From assembly GCA_018127085.1 (NCBI GenBank), contig CM030730.1, positions 213,501 through 277,500 of the forward strand: a DNA stretch of 64,000 nt. The letters are read 5' to 3'. Each line of letters starts with the position of its first letter. Position 1 is the first letter of the stretch. Source of the stretch: Pneumocystis sp. 'macacae'. Taxonomy: Eukaryota > Ascomycota > Pneumocystomycetes > Pneumocystales > Pneumocystaceae. Of the stretch, positions 1-10,681 are shown piece after piece. Under the pieces are notes generated by a model, which saw only the letters and a list, made by a program, of their open reading frames with translations, had not been told where the DNA came from and made no database searches. Made by a program: the position numbers and the translations under genes.

Positions 1-221
1 TGTTTATGGGTTTTGTAAATATTCTAAATATTCTTTTTTTACAGGAAAAAACTTGTAAATTTTATTGAAAGATCATTTATAATACTTGAATCCATAATTA
101 TTTAAAGATTTTTTATGTTGGTTATTTTTTAGGGAAAAGCATATAATACGTGTTTTTTTTTAGATTCTAGTGTTACATATTATGGAACTTCTGTCATTTA
201 AGCAGTATTTTAATATAAAAA

Positions 222-3200
222 ATGGACAAAAATAGTGATGATTCTTCTAAGAAAAACCAAACATCAGCTAAAGGTTCTTCACTGATCTAAATAATAATTA
301 TATGTGGATATTAACGAAAGATATAGAATTCCCTCTATTGGATGACAATAAACAACAAAAAAAGCTTGTAAATGGTATTCCAAGAAAAAGAAACTATTTT
401 ATTATATATGATCCAGAGTTAGCACCTAAGGAGCACTCTAAAGGAAGGAAAGCGATATATAGGTTTGATGGCGAAGCGGTAAAGTAGTTTCCTCTAATAT
501 TTTCCACATTAATTTTTATAGGATCCTCCATTGATTATAGAAGATCCACGTTTAAAAATGCCAAAATATGGAAAAGAAAAATCTAGGGGTAAAAGAACAT
601 ATAGTTCTGTCCTTAAAAATGTAATTTTTGAGGTCAAATTTTGATTTTAATGTGTTGTAAACCTGATTTTTATAGTTTGATGAAAATTCAATTGGACCTA
701 ATCCTCCTTCTCAAATTCTTATCTCTAATTTATCTACATTAACAACAAGTGAAAACATAAGTATGTATTTTAAAACATTTGGCGATATACAAGAGTTGGA
801 AATTCAGGTAAATCCAATGACAGGTGCATCATTAGGTTTATGTCGTATTCGTTATCGTAAAAATCAATCGAACAAACTCCAGGGACATCATGCAGCAAAA
901 AATGCTGTTGAGAAAGGAAATGGTATGAAAATTGGTACACAAATTGTCAAAGTACAATATGATGAAGATGGTACAAAATGCAAGGCAATTATAGAAGAAC
1001 TTTCAAAAAAAGCATCTTTATCAAATAATTCAACGTTTTCAGATAAGTATCGAGGTTCATATTTGGAGAACTCAAAAAAATGGGAAGAAGATTATAGAAA
1101 TTTTGATTCTGGATACAAAAAATCTACATCACGCGATCACCGATATTATGATTATTATTCTCCTGATACAAATGATTCGCGTGTACATAGTAAAGTCCAT
1201 GGATACTCTCAAAATTCGTCAAATTCATTAAGATTATATAGCAGATACCCTCAAAATTCAGGCAATGATTTAGAAAAGCTTCAAGATTGCACTTATGAAT
1301 TAGCTTTATCCTCAACAGCTGATATTTTGAAAAAAATAAACAAAAAACCCTATATATTTATAAGTGAGAAATGGCTTCCTTTGAATAAATTTTCAACAAA
1401 TGATCTTAAAAAGCATTTAAATAAACATGAATGGACTGATATTTGTGTTGATGAAAAAGGGTTTTATATAATATTTAAAGATAACCGATCAGCTCAAAAT
1501 TGCTTTGTGACCATGAATCAGACACATATATATCAACATCGTATTACAATGGATCTTCATCGATATGTTCCATTAACTGATGTCCAAAACACTAAGTTCA
1601 AAAATTCCTTTCAGCCTGTAGACGAAGCAGCAGAAGCAACAAATATTATAATTAAAGAACTAATGCAAATGTTCATGCGAGATTTAAAGACTAAAATAAT
1701 AGCACCTATTATTTATGAGTTTCTTGATCCTTCTAGATTTCCACCAGAAATAAAAAATATGAAGAATAATTTAACAACTAGGATTAATAGTATTAAATTA
1801 AATGAAACAGAGCAGAATATTCTAAACGGCAGTAATGTTTCTGATAATGAATCCAAGAAATTTAATGAATCTTATCCAAAAATAAATGATCTTTCATTTA
1901 ATGGTATATCTAAAAGGTTTTCTACCCTTCCAAAATTTAAGAAAAGAATTCATGAAAATGCTTATAAAGGAGAATCTTTATATGACACTTTTAGGCGGTC
2001 CAAGAATGTTGATGCTAGGCCTCTTCATCATCGTTTAAATGATTATTCTGATTCTCATGATTCAGCTTCTAGTACTTCAAATACAGATCGATTTCAAGAC
2101 ATGTCATTCTCTGATTCAGAGAGAGGTAGTGATACTAGTACAAAAAACTACAAAAGCTCAAAAAAAGCAATTAGTTCTAATAAAAGATCAAATATATTAT
2201 CTCGACTAAGAGATTATACAAGTTCAGATGATGATTCTAATTATAAAGATAATTTTTTAGAGAACTTTCATAAAAGAGATGAACTTAATAAAAATAAACA
2301 AAAATATATAGATTATGAAAATCTGGACGACAATGTTTTAAATGAAACAAAATTCAAAAAAAGTAAGCGTCGAAATATTTATTTTACATCGAGTGAGGAT
2401 GATTCTTCTGATATTTTAAAAGAAAATATTACAGAGGATATTCAAAGTTTTGAGAGTGAATCTTATGAAGATGAATTATCAGAATATGAAGAAAAGCCAA
2501 AAAAGAAAAAACATTTGAAAAAATCTAAAAAAATTAGTAAAACCGACAAGACTGATATTACAAATGATGAACGTATAAACTTTAATCAAGATTATTCAAT
2601 ACCATTCACCTCTAAAGAAACATTACTATCTGATGAAGATGTTGATATTCTACTTGATATTTATGGAATTCAAAGTATAGTTAAAGATGAAGAAGATTTT
2701 TCATTTTTATTAGAAGCATTAAAAACGGTAGAATCAGCTGAAATTGATGATATTGCATTATGGGCATGGAGAAAAAAAGAAATTAAAACTAGTAATGTAG
2801 ATGGGTATCCAGGTAACTTACAAAAAAAAGCATTTTTGAATGTATACTTATTAGTATTATAGTGGTCACTAGACTTCCGAAAGATAAGGGATATAATAAA
2901 ATAAATAATTCAGGTTCAGCTAGAACCGAAGGTTATTTTACTATTACAGATGCCGAAAAATCATTATATCTTCCTTTAAGAAACAAAGCTATCATACCAA
3001 CAGAACCATCTACTACTTCCATTTCTTCTCGAATGAATCGTATTAATAATCGTCGACTTGCTGTTGGTATTGAGATGCAAAAGAAAATTTCGAGCAGTGA
3101 AACAGATATTTTGCGGTTTAATGCATTGAAGGCACGAAAAAAGCAATTGAAATTTTCTAAAAGCCCTATTCATAATTGGGGATTATACGCTATGGAGCAT

Positions 3201-3693
3201 ATTGATATGGGTGATATGGTTATTGAATATGTAGGAGAAATTATTCGTCAAACAGTTGCCGATATTAGAGAAAGGTATAGTGAATTGGAAAAGAATTTAA
3301 TTTTAACAAAATAATAGACAATATGAACGTCAAGGAATTGGGTCCAGTTATTTGTTTAGAATTGATGATGATACAGTTGTAGATGCAACTAAAAAAGGGA
3401 ACATAGCAAGATTTATTAATCATTCATGTGATGTATATTTACGTTATATATATATATATCTTTCTAAACTATATTTTAGCCTTCATGTACAGCAAAAATT
3501 ATTCGTGTTGAAGGGGAAAAGAAAATAGTTATTTATGCACATCGTGACATCGAAAAAGGCGAGGAAATAACTTATGGTATGATGCATATTTAATTTTATC
3601 TTTTCTAACATCACAGACTATAAATTTCCTATAGAGGATATCAAAATACCTTGTTTATGTGGAGCAAAAACATGTAGAGGAACTTTAAATTAA
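222..3693 (+). CDS. SET1: Set1 histone H3-lysine-4 methyltransferase (COMPASS catalytic subunit)
   Basis: Catalyses mono-, di- and trimethylation of histone H3 lysine 4 in the nucleus as the catalytic subunit of COMPASS. The ATG at 222 opens a model of eight exons (introns 274-320, 479-521, 621-675, 2813-2862, 3275-3317, 3433-3479, 3577-3616) giving about 1048 residues, a usual length for fungal Set1. Domains in order: a Set1-type RRM near residues 105-180; a long Ser/Asp/Lys-rich linker; an n-SET region with the GSARTEGY motif; a SET domain with [11 protein letters not shown] (AdoMet and substrate site) and EEITYDYKF; and the post-SET zinc motif CLCGAKTC, then RGTLN and the stop. The first introns and the exact N-terminus are less certain than the C-terminal half. 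It converges with the INSIG gene downstream. Confidence 0.95.
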
Positions 3694-3996
3694 ATATGTT
3701 AGAATAGATGATATACTATAGATTAAAATAACACGTGACCACTATAAAAACATAATATTCAAATACTAGCTAAACTTATAAATTTTTCTTCAATACAACA
3801 TGGACTTTTTGCTTAAATTTCCCTAATGCATGGGATTTTGCCTAGATAACTACAATTTTACGTTAAGCATTTTAAATTCCTTAGAAGGCGTATTTTCAGA
3901 TATGTCCGAAAAGCCGTCGCCCAATGTTGCCTGCAGTAATACAGCTTGAAAAAAGGAATCCTAGGACCCATGACTTAATGCTGATAATTTCCTTAC
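3694..3996. other. Intergenic region between convergent SET1 and INSIG genes
   Basis: About 300 bases between two 3' ends. It holds no convincing reading frame. A single CACGTG hexamer, within CACGTGACC, lies at 3732-3737; its position downstream of both genes argues against a promoter role. It probably contains both 3' UTRs. Confidence 0.5.
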
Positions 3997-4960
3997 TCAT
4001 TGAGTCATTGTTCCTATCAGAATATTAGATAGAATGGTATTTAGAAAAAGGTTTAACTTGAATATATCAGAAGGAAAAGATAAAATGATCATAGTAAATA
4101 AAATAGACATTATACTAGAAAGAAATAGTCCAGTTTGTGCACGATCAAAAACGAACCACATAAAAAACCCAACAAAGACTAAAAATAATGGAGTTTTAAC
4201 ATCCAAAACCCATGATAATTTCTACTAACATCAGCTATGATACCACTAAACAGTATTAACTTATACAGCAAATGCATAAACAATGCCCATAGATGTGCTA
4301 AATACACGGATTGTCTCAGATATTTCCATACATCTTGATTTTCGAGACTCTGTATCGGAAACGTTTTTTGATGTCTGTGTACATCGCAATTTGAGCATTA
4401 TAGAGTCTGTAATGGGTATCAAGAAGCCAAAAAGAACTGTACCAAGCCCATAAAATACTCGAAAATAAGGAACTTGTGTTAAAATCTCAAAATTATATGT
4501 AGACACTGCTTTTTGCTTTGTTTGGACATGAAACACAAAACTAGATATTATTAGGAGACTTTTTCCAAAGAAAAAAAACAAACACGGCAATAGAATATCC
4601 CCAAATGTAAAGAACAGTTAACTTTGCTAAAAAAAGTCCAAATTTTGTTATTGTAAAAGTCGAATATGAATGGACTTTTTTTTCAACTTTTTCAATTTTT
4701 TTTTCAAAAAAAATATTAGGAGTCTCCGGCTCTTCACCTAAAGGTGCATAGATAGAAAACAATGCAGAAGAACAGTCTTTAAACGTGTTTAAGTGCAAAA
4801 AAGACTGATTTTTTCGACGCAAAAAAATTTCAGAAATACTAGTCGAGCCGTCTTCCTGCAGTGTTTGGTTCCCATTCAAACTAAAAAGAGAACGGTTATA
4901 ACACGATTCATAGGAATCTGAGCGACGAAGTGTATCTTTTACGAGCGCTGTGCTGCTCAT
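3997..4960 (-). CDS. ins1: INSIG-family ER membrane protein
   Basis: INSIG proteins are polytopic ER proteins that bind HMG-CoA reductase and, in animals, Scap, linking sterol level to the mevalonate pathway. Three exons (4960-4584, 4540-4267, 4221-3997; introns of 43 and 45 nt) give 291 residues. A polar N-terminus is followed by several hydrophobic segments. The INSIG signature appears as an IR...GIVYAFAKLSW segment followed by MWFVFDRAQTGLF, which corresponds to the conserved W-x-x-FDR-S/T-x-SG region of the family. The two exon junctions are phase-consistent and rebuild conserved blocks. The start at 4960 lies only 114 bases from the TRM112 start, so the two genes share a divergent promoter. 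Assignment rests on motif recognition, without a database search. Confidence 0.8.
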
Positions 4961-5074
4961 TTATTCGATTTTTTTGAAAAATTTTTGTTTCAATGTTAGA
5001 AAAATCTATCGACAAGCAAAAATCAAGTTAACATAAAAAACGAATAAAATCAAAAAAGACTTTAGAAAAGCAAA
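4961..5074. promoter_or_regulatory. Short divergent promoter INSIG/TRM112
   Basis: Only 114 bases separate the two start codons on opposite strands, so both 5' UTRs and both promoters must fit here. The stretch is A-rich with no obvious TATA box. That it is the promoter is inferred from gene layout. Confidence 0.6.
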
Positions 5075-5685
5075 ATGAAACTTTTAACAGGTAAATACAG
5101 TACTTATAGATCAGTATACTAATATTCTAAAATAGCAAATTTCTTGGTGCGTTAGAAGCAGAATAATAAAAAAGTCTAACAAAAAGATTTAGCAATGTGC
5201 AGTTAAAAAATGCCAGAAAACTACAGCAGGGTTCCCTTTGATGTTTAAAGATGTAAAAGTCGTCCAGCAGACACTTAATTTTAACCCAGAATTCCTTTTA
5301 AACATTCTTTATCGAATAGGTGGATAGTATTTATGTTATTTTTTGACAAAGCTTAGTCAAAATTGGATAGAGTGGTCAGCGTTGGTTACTACAGTTAAAG
5401 AGCTTGTAGGAGTATATTTTGGGGTTCTTGGTTAAATTGATATGAATATAGTTTGGCACAGAGACACTGCCACACGAAAAACCAGAGCTAACAATCGAGA
5501 ATGTGGATATGCTGCAACAGTTGCACACATTGCTTCTTGAGGTATTGTGCTGCCCTTCTTTAAAGTAACATTGAATGTGATAGACGCAAATAATGGAAGG
5601 TAGTCTTGTTTGTCGAAATTGCAACCATGTTTATCCAATCAAAGAAGGCATTCCTAATTTCCTTTTGACTGAATATGAGATATAG
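5075..5685 (+). CDS. TRM112: Trm112 methyltransferase activator (zinc-binding)
   Basis: Small zinc-binding activator subunit of several methyltransferases: Bud23 (18S rRNA), Trm9 and Trm11 (tRNA) and Mtq2 (eRF1). Six exons (5075-5090, 5136-5146, 5193-5319, 5371-5405, 5452-5541, 5584-5685) give 126 residues, close to the usual length. The start reads MKLLTANFLQCAV, the middle has NFNPEFLLNIL and ENVDMLQQLHTLLLE, and the C-terminal half of the zinc site is SLVCRNCNHVYPIKEGIPNF, the family hallmark. Exon 2 is only 11 nt and the fourth 35 nt. No exon is long enough to be found as an ordinary ORF, so the gene is easily missed. One of its clients, BUD23, lies at about 27 kb in this window. Confidence 0.93.
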
Positions 5686-5745
5686 TGGCTATGGGTCAAT
5701 AATACATGGAAAAATAAACCAAGGCTGCATCAAAAATGATTGTGT

Positions 5746-5782
5746 CTGATTTATCATATACAAACTGTATTTGATAAATCAG
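5746..5782. repeat. Inverted repeat (hairpin) upstream of MPC1
   Basis: Two 16-nt arms (5746-5761 and 5767-5782) are reverse complements at 15 of 16 positions around a 5-nt loop. The repeat sits 60-100 bases past the TRM112 stop and about 175 bases before the proposed MPC1 start. It could be a 3'-end RNA hairpin or a dimeric binding site; nothing in the sequence decides between them. Confidence 0.6.
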
Positions 5783-5957
5783 TATATTGATTTTTTGAAG
5801 AAATTTGTTTTAGCTACATTTATTCACTTTAATAATGGTTTAAATATACACACTTTTTTTGTGTTAAAATGGTACTTTTACAGTTTTTGAGATATTCTAA
5901 ACCCTCGAAAACGGACACTCAAAACCTGACATAAAAATTTAAAAATACAAGTGAAAT

Positions 5958-6566
5958 ATGTTGTTACTTTGTCAATAATTCATAATTTTCCTCTAAAAGT
6001 GTTCAGGAGCTCATTTGTGTCATCAATTCAGTCAGCAACATCCAGGTTTACGACGTGGTTACGGTCCCCTGATTTTATAAAATATCTATGTAGTACTCAT
6101 TTTTGGGGACCGGTATATGGTTTTTAATATAAAAAACAAAAGACTCAATATGGTTCTAGGTTTCTAATTTCGGAATACCGCTGGCTGCAGTAGCAGATTT
6201 AAAAAAAGATCCTAAACTCATTTCTGGCAAAATGACTGGTGGTGCGTTATACAGCATTATTTTATTTAGTCGAGGAACCTTATGTATATAGCGTTAATTA
6301 TATATTCTGCTACATTTGCAAGATATGCATGGGTCGGTGTATTTTCCACTTTCTATCTATAAACTGATATTTGTACTAGATGGTGAGCCCTCGTAACTAT
6401 TTGCTTCTTGGATGCCACTTGATTAACGAGGTTGCTCAAATTGGCCAGGGTGTGCGGTGGATAAGTAAGAAATGCAGATTTCGTTTTTGCCTTTTTAAAA
6501 TTGTGCTAGAATACCATAAATTTTCGTCTACTAACATGTGATTTTAAAGTAAACAAAATGGACTAG
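5958..6566 (+). CDS. MPC1: Mitochondrial pyruvate carrier subunit MPC1
   Basis: MPC1 pairs with an MPC2/3 subunit in the inner mitochondrial membrane to import pyruvate. The conserved core is unmistakable: KYLCSTHFWGP, then SNFGIPLAAVADLKKDP, LISGKMTGAL, FARYAW, and PRNYLLLGCHLINEVAQIGQG. Core exons: 6007-6112, 6160-6241, 6292-6332, 6380-6464. The two ends are uncertain. A phase-correct first exon of 5 nt (ATGTT at 5958) with an intron 5963-6006 gives MLSSFVSS. At the 3' end the strong donor at 6465 gives a last exon 6550-6566 and a total of 111 residues; without that splice the frame stops at 6541 instead. The 111-residue length fits the family. The MPC2 partner is not in this window. Confidence 0.88.
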
Positions 6567-6930
6567 GATTCTTCAAGAATTTGACATACATAACAACATT
6601 TATTAAAATTCTGAACTTTTTAAATGTTTTTTAGCTTTTTTCTGTTCTTCAAGCTTCATCCAAATTGTATATATATACTAATCTAGTCCTATACACATCA
6701 GCCTATGATATTATTTTTAATCTGTACTGCTTCAGTCTATATTTTCTTATCTATATTTTTAGACTTTTGTTCATTTCACTTTTAATTGTCCCTATGCTTA
6801 TTACTAGTGATTCGCCATTCAACCATTATCAGCTTAAAAGCAAATTGACGTCGATCAACGTCAATCATAATAATTTAATAAACGGGAAGATAAAGATTAA
6901 TTTTAGGTTTAAATGTCTATATAAATACAA
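6567..6930. promoter_or_regulatory. IES1 upstream region with CRE-like dyad
   Basis: The 364 bases between MPC1 and IES1 contain no convincing gene. A hydrophobic 89-codon frame at 6665-6934 has no recognisable family. At 6844-6865 two perfect 8-nt inverted arms, ATTGACGT and ACGTCAAT, flank 6 bases, 66 bases before the IES1 start codon. TGACGT half-sites are recognised by Atf/CREB-type bZIP factors in fungi; binding here is an inference. Confidence 0.45.
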
Positions 6931-8844
6931 ATGATGGATTCTATATTGAACTTGTCTCAAGACGAGCCATCTGAACTCTCTTTTCAGCATTTTTTAGGAG
7001 TAGAAGAAATCAAAGAACGAAATTTACAACCATATACACCTCGAGAAAAAATGTAATTTAAAAAAAGTTTTAAACAACAATTGACATCAAAAGGGGTTCT
7101 CATTCTGTTCTTAAGACACAGTTTTTAAAAAAAAAAGAGGGAGAGTCTCTTTTACGCCGAGATATTCAGTATACGTTTTTGGATTTAGTTGTAAATAATG
7201 ATCAAGAAGTTTTTACATTATCCCAAGGTGCAACACACAAGAAAGTTACATTTGGTGAACTTTATGTGACATATGTGCGAAAGTCTCCCAAGACATCAAA
7301 GGTTTTAAGGGAAAAGTTGGAAAATGACAAAACATTGGCTATGGCACTAGTTATGGTGGCATTGCTAGTAAATATTGGTCGAATAAATACGACTCTTGTA
7401 TGTAAGTAAAATTTTTCTTTAAGCTAACATAGTTTTGTGTTCTTAACTGATTAAGTTACACATACTCAGACAAGAACATATAATCCAATTCCTTCTCTTC
7501 AAGCGTATTCGAACGATAAAGTTAAAGTACTTCAGGATGCACCAAGACTAAAGGGGATTCTTAAGTTTTATAGCGAGGATTTACCAGAACATTTGGCATG
7601 GCAATCATTGCTTGATGCACAAAAATCTCAACTTCGCCCATCTACTAATCCTATTAATCTTATTTTTATTTTTGTTTTATGTTCTACAAGAATATCAAAT
7701 TTGCATTTTAACTCTTCAATTGAGTTTATTGATTTATTTACTAAAGCCTCTTTTTCTAGTAAATCAAGAGCGAGAGCTTTTCTTTGGTTATGCTGGCATT
7801 ATTTAGAGACTGATGGTAGTGCAGAAGTAGCTATGAAGAATCCTTTTAATAGTGGAAATAATGAAAATCCTCTGAATGCACCTAATTTGGATGTTATAAC
7901 AGAAGAAGATGCTGCACTAGAAAATGTTGATACACCTATGGAATTAGAATATGCAGCTAAAATGGCAGAAGAAAGAAAACGTTGAGAAAAGTTTTTATAT
8001 TTATATTTTTTTAATCACGTATTTTAGGATATCTTCAAGAAAATGAGAATTTGAAAAGTAATTCTCAAGATGTGTCAAATATTCGAAAAAAAAATCGAGC
8101 AAAGGAAATGAATAAAAAAGAAGATGTTTTTTCTTCTCCCGAGGTTTCCGGATTTCCTCCAAGCGTTGAAAATCAAGATGAATATTTTAATATTATGACA
8201 AAAGATGATTTTCAAAAGAGTATGCATATAATTAAAATACAAAGATTATTCATGTATTGTAGAGCAGTTTAAACAACAGGTGAAGACAAAAAAGAGGAAG
8301 GAACCTGATTCTTTTTACAATTCAGGGGATGAAGAAGGAAATTATACATCGCTTTTAGGTCAACAAGTCAATTCTAAATCAAATATAATAGAGCAAAAAA
8401 ATCGAGTTAAGAAAATTTCTAAAGAGCAATTTAAAAAAGAAACAAAAAAATCAAACTATAAGAAAAGAAAAGAAGGAGCTATTCAAAAAGGTTTTTTTCT
8501 TTTATTTTTTTTTTGTAATCTTAGAATTAGAATGGAAAAAATACGCTTCTTTTTCTCCTTTGGAAGAATCTGACAGAGAAAGTGAAATAGAATGTGACCA
8601 AAGTGAACATATAATTAGTTTCTTAGCCTCTCTTAAGCGAGCATATCATCGAACATCAAAATCTATTAACCAAATGCGTATTTTTGCCGGGAAAAAGCCT
8701 TTTAACTGGGAATTGCCGGATTCTAATCTAGAAAAAACGTGTGAACAAAAACAGTCGTCTCTTGTTCAAGACTCTCCAGTAGAGCATCCTCAAGTAGGTG
8801 GTAAAACTTTATCTAATCTTATACGAATGGGTTATTCTTTTTAA
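6931..8844 (+). CDS. IES1: Ies1, INO80 chromatin-remodelling complex subunit
   Basis: Fungal subunit of the INO80 nucleosome remodeller in the nucleus. Six exons (6931-7052, 7094-7401, 7456-7980, 8028-8219, 8263-8490, 8525-8844) give 564 residues with every junction in phase. Family features visible: an N-terminal block with NIGRINTTLVF and RTYNPIPSLQAY, then DAPRLKGILKFY, the well-conserved SRARAFLWLCWHYLE, and a C-terminal SLKRAYHRTSKSINQMR block. The middle is Lys/Ser-rich and low in complexity. The intron at 8491-8524 is only 34 nt, among the shortest in the window. The start is the first of two adjacent ATG codons; the second at 6934 is equally possible. Confidence 0.85.
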
Positions 8845-9003
8845 TTTTATTAACATAATCAACTAGTACACTGCCTTCATAAAATTACTAATTTGTCTGT
8901 GTTTGCATGGTATTTTTGTATTTTTTTTTCAACATTTTATATTTTAGGTTTATAGTTATTCAATGTGACGTCTATCGGAATTATATAATATCCAACAATA
9001 TAC

Positions 9004-10466
9004 ATGATCAATAATCATTCATCGTCAATACACGCTTTTGAGGATCTACGTCACCTTCAAATATCTTTATTAACATGGTATAAATCCAATGCTCGCGTAC
9101 TTCCATGGAGAAAGCCTAGTGTTGCACCTCCAGTCTCTTTATCTCAAGAAGAATATGTTCATTCACTACAACGTGCATACGAAGTACTTGTTTCAGAGAT
9201 GATGTTACAACAAACACAGGTGATAACAGTTATTCCATATTTCAATCGTTGGATGAAACGATTTCCTACATGGGAAACATTGGCAACATCAGATCTTGAA
9301 GAAGTACAAAGTCTTTGGGCAGGATTAGGATATTATTCGCGTGCAAGGTATCTTCGTGAAGCTGCTATATACTTTGTGAAATTAAAACAAGAAAAGCAGC
9401 CCATTCCAGTGAATGTTGAAAGTTGGGTCAAGAATATACCAGGATGTGGTGAATATACAGCAGGCGCAGTATTGTCAATAGCATGGAATATACGCTGTCC
9501 AGTTGTGGATGGAAACGTTATACGTGTGTTGACACGTTTGCGTGCAGTTGGTGCTGATTGTCACAAAGGTGAAGGCAAGCGATGGATCTGGGATTCCGCT
9601 GCTGAAATTGTTGATGATCAAGAACCAGGAGATTTTAATCAAGCATTAATGGAATTAGGCGCTACGATTTGTACTCCAGTTAATCCAAACTGTGAAATAT
9701 GTCCATTGAATAAAAGTTGTTTGGCTTTAAAAGAGGCAAAAGCAGTTGTATCTGGACATAATATGATTTTCAATAATACTGGGCAAAGTGAATATATTAA
9801 TCATATATCTAATGTTCTCAAACTGATTACTATAGATTGCAAATTGTGTCCTATTGAAGAGTTTAAGCAGTTTACATCGATAAAAACATATATTGCAGGA
9901 AAATACCCCAAAAAAGCAGTGAAAAGACCACAAAAAGTAAAAGGTAAAACAAAAATATTAATTTTAAAACTATTGTTTATGGATAACTTTTAGAAAGTAT
10001 CGTTTTTGTGATTATTAGAGAGAAAAATAAAATAAAAGAATATTATCTTGAAAAAAGACCTCCCAAAGGTCTGCTGGCTGGATTATGGGATTTTAAAACT
10101 TTGTCAATAGAGGAATGCGGTGGCGATAGTAAACAAAGTGTTGAAGAATATGCAAAAAACATGCCGAGTTTGGGAGAAGTAATAGGTTTTCATATAAAAG
10201 GTGATACATTTCATCAATTTACGCATATTAAACAAATCTCACATGTTTACCTTGTTGAAGTAAGTTCTGATGTGAAAATTCCTGGAGAAGGTTGTTGGAT
10301 GTCGGAAGAAACAATGAAAAATCAAAGTATACCTGAATTAACGTGGAAAAACTTTAGACAGACCATAAACAATGAGAAAAGAATACTTAATAAGAAGACT
10401 AAAGGTGCTATTAAGCGGTTCAAAATCGATAGTAATGGACTAAAGCAAACAACTCTTTCCTTTTAA
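9004..10466 (+). CDS. myh1: MutY/MYH adenine DNA glycosylase
   Basis: Removes adenine mispaired with 8-oxoguanine or guanine in base-excision repair. Two exons (9004-9943, 9994-10466) give 470 residues. Visible features: PWRKP and SEMMLQQTQV with the catalytic glutamate; the helix-hairpin-helix NIPGCGEYTAGAV; PVVDGNV with the catalytic aspartate; a C-x6-C-x2-C-x5-C iron-sulphur site (CTPVNPNCEICPLNKSC); and, after the intron, a Nudix-like 8-oxoG-recognition domain (YYLEKRPPKGLLAGLWDF). The last residues, QTTLSF, resemble a shortened PCNA-binding motif. A linker with an Asn/Ile-rich insertion joins the two domains. Length and domain order match eukaryotic MYH. Confidence 0.96.
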
Positions 10467-10681
10467 AATAATAACGGAAAATTGAAACATCGTTTATATA
10501 TAAGTTGTAATTTTGGGGGTTTGATTATTCCAATTAAAATTTTGTACAATGATATCCATATATATTTTAACTTTTGAAAATGTTGATTTAACTAATCCTA
10601 TTCGTTTATATTTATCATTTTGTGCAAGAGCGATACGCGTTCCAGATTTTGAATAATCTATAAATTTTTAGAAAGAAATGA

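Noticed and set aside
2862..3314. Separate SET-domain gene downstream of the long SET1 frame
   Set aside because: A 50-nt intron joins it in frame to the upstream frame, and the n-SET to SET order is that of one Set1 protein.
3732..3737. CACGTG E-box
   Set aside because: Lies between two 3' ends, so a promoter role is unlikely; a six-base match can be chance.
4034..4228. Plus-strand 64-codon frame over the INSIG gene
   Set aside because: Antisense shadow of INSIG exon 3; no start context or homology.
5376..5638. Minus-strand frames of 68 and 82 codons
   Set aside because: Antisense to TRM112 exons; the plus strand carries the conserved zinc-binding protein.
6665..6934. 89-codon hydrophobic frame between MPC1 and IES1
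   Set aside because: Starts with a Tyr/Ile-rich low-complexity run, resembles nothing and overlaps the IES1 start; likely chance.
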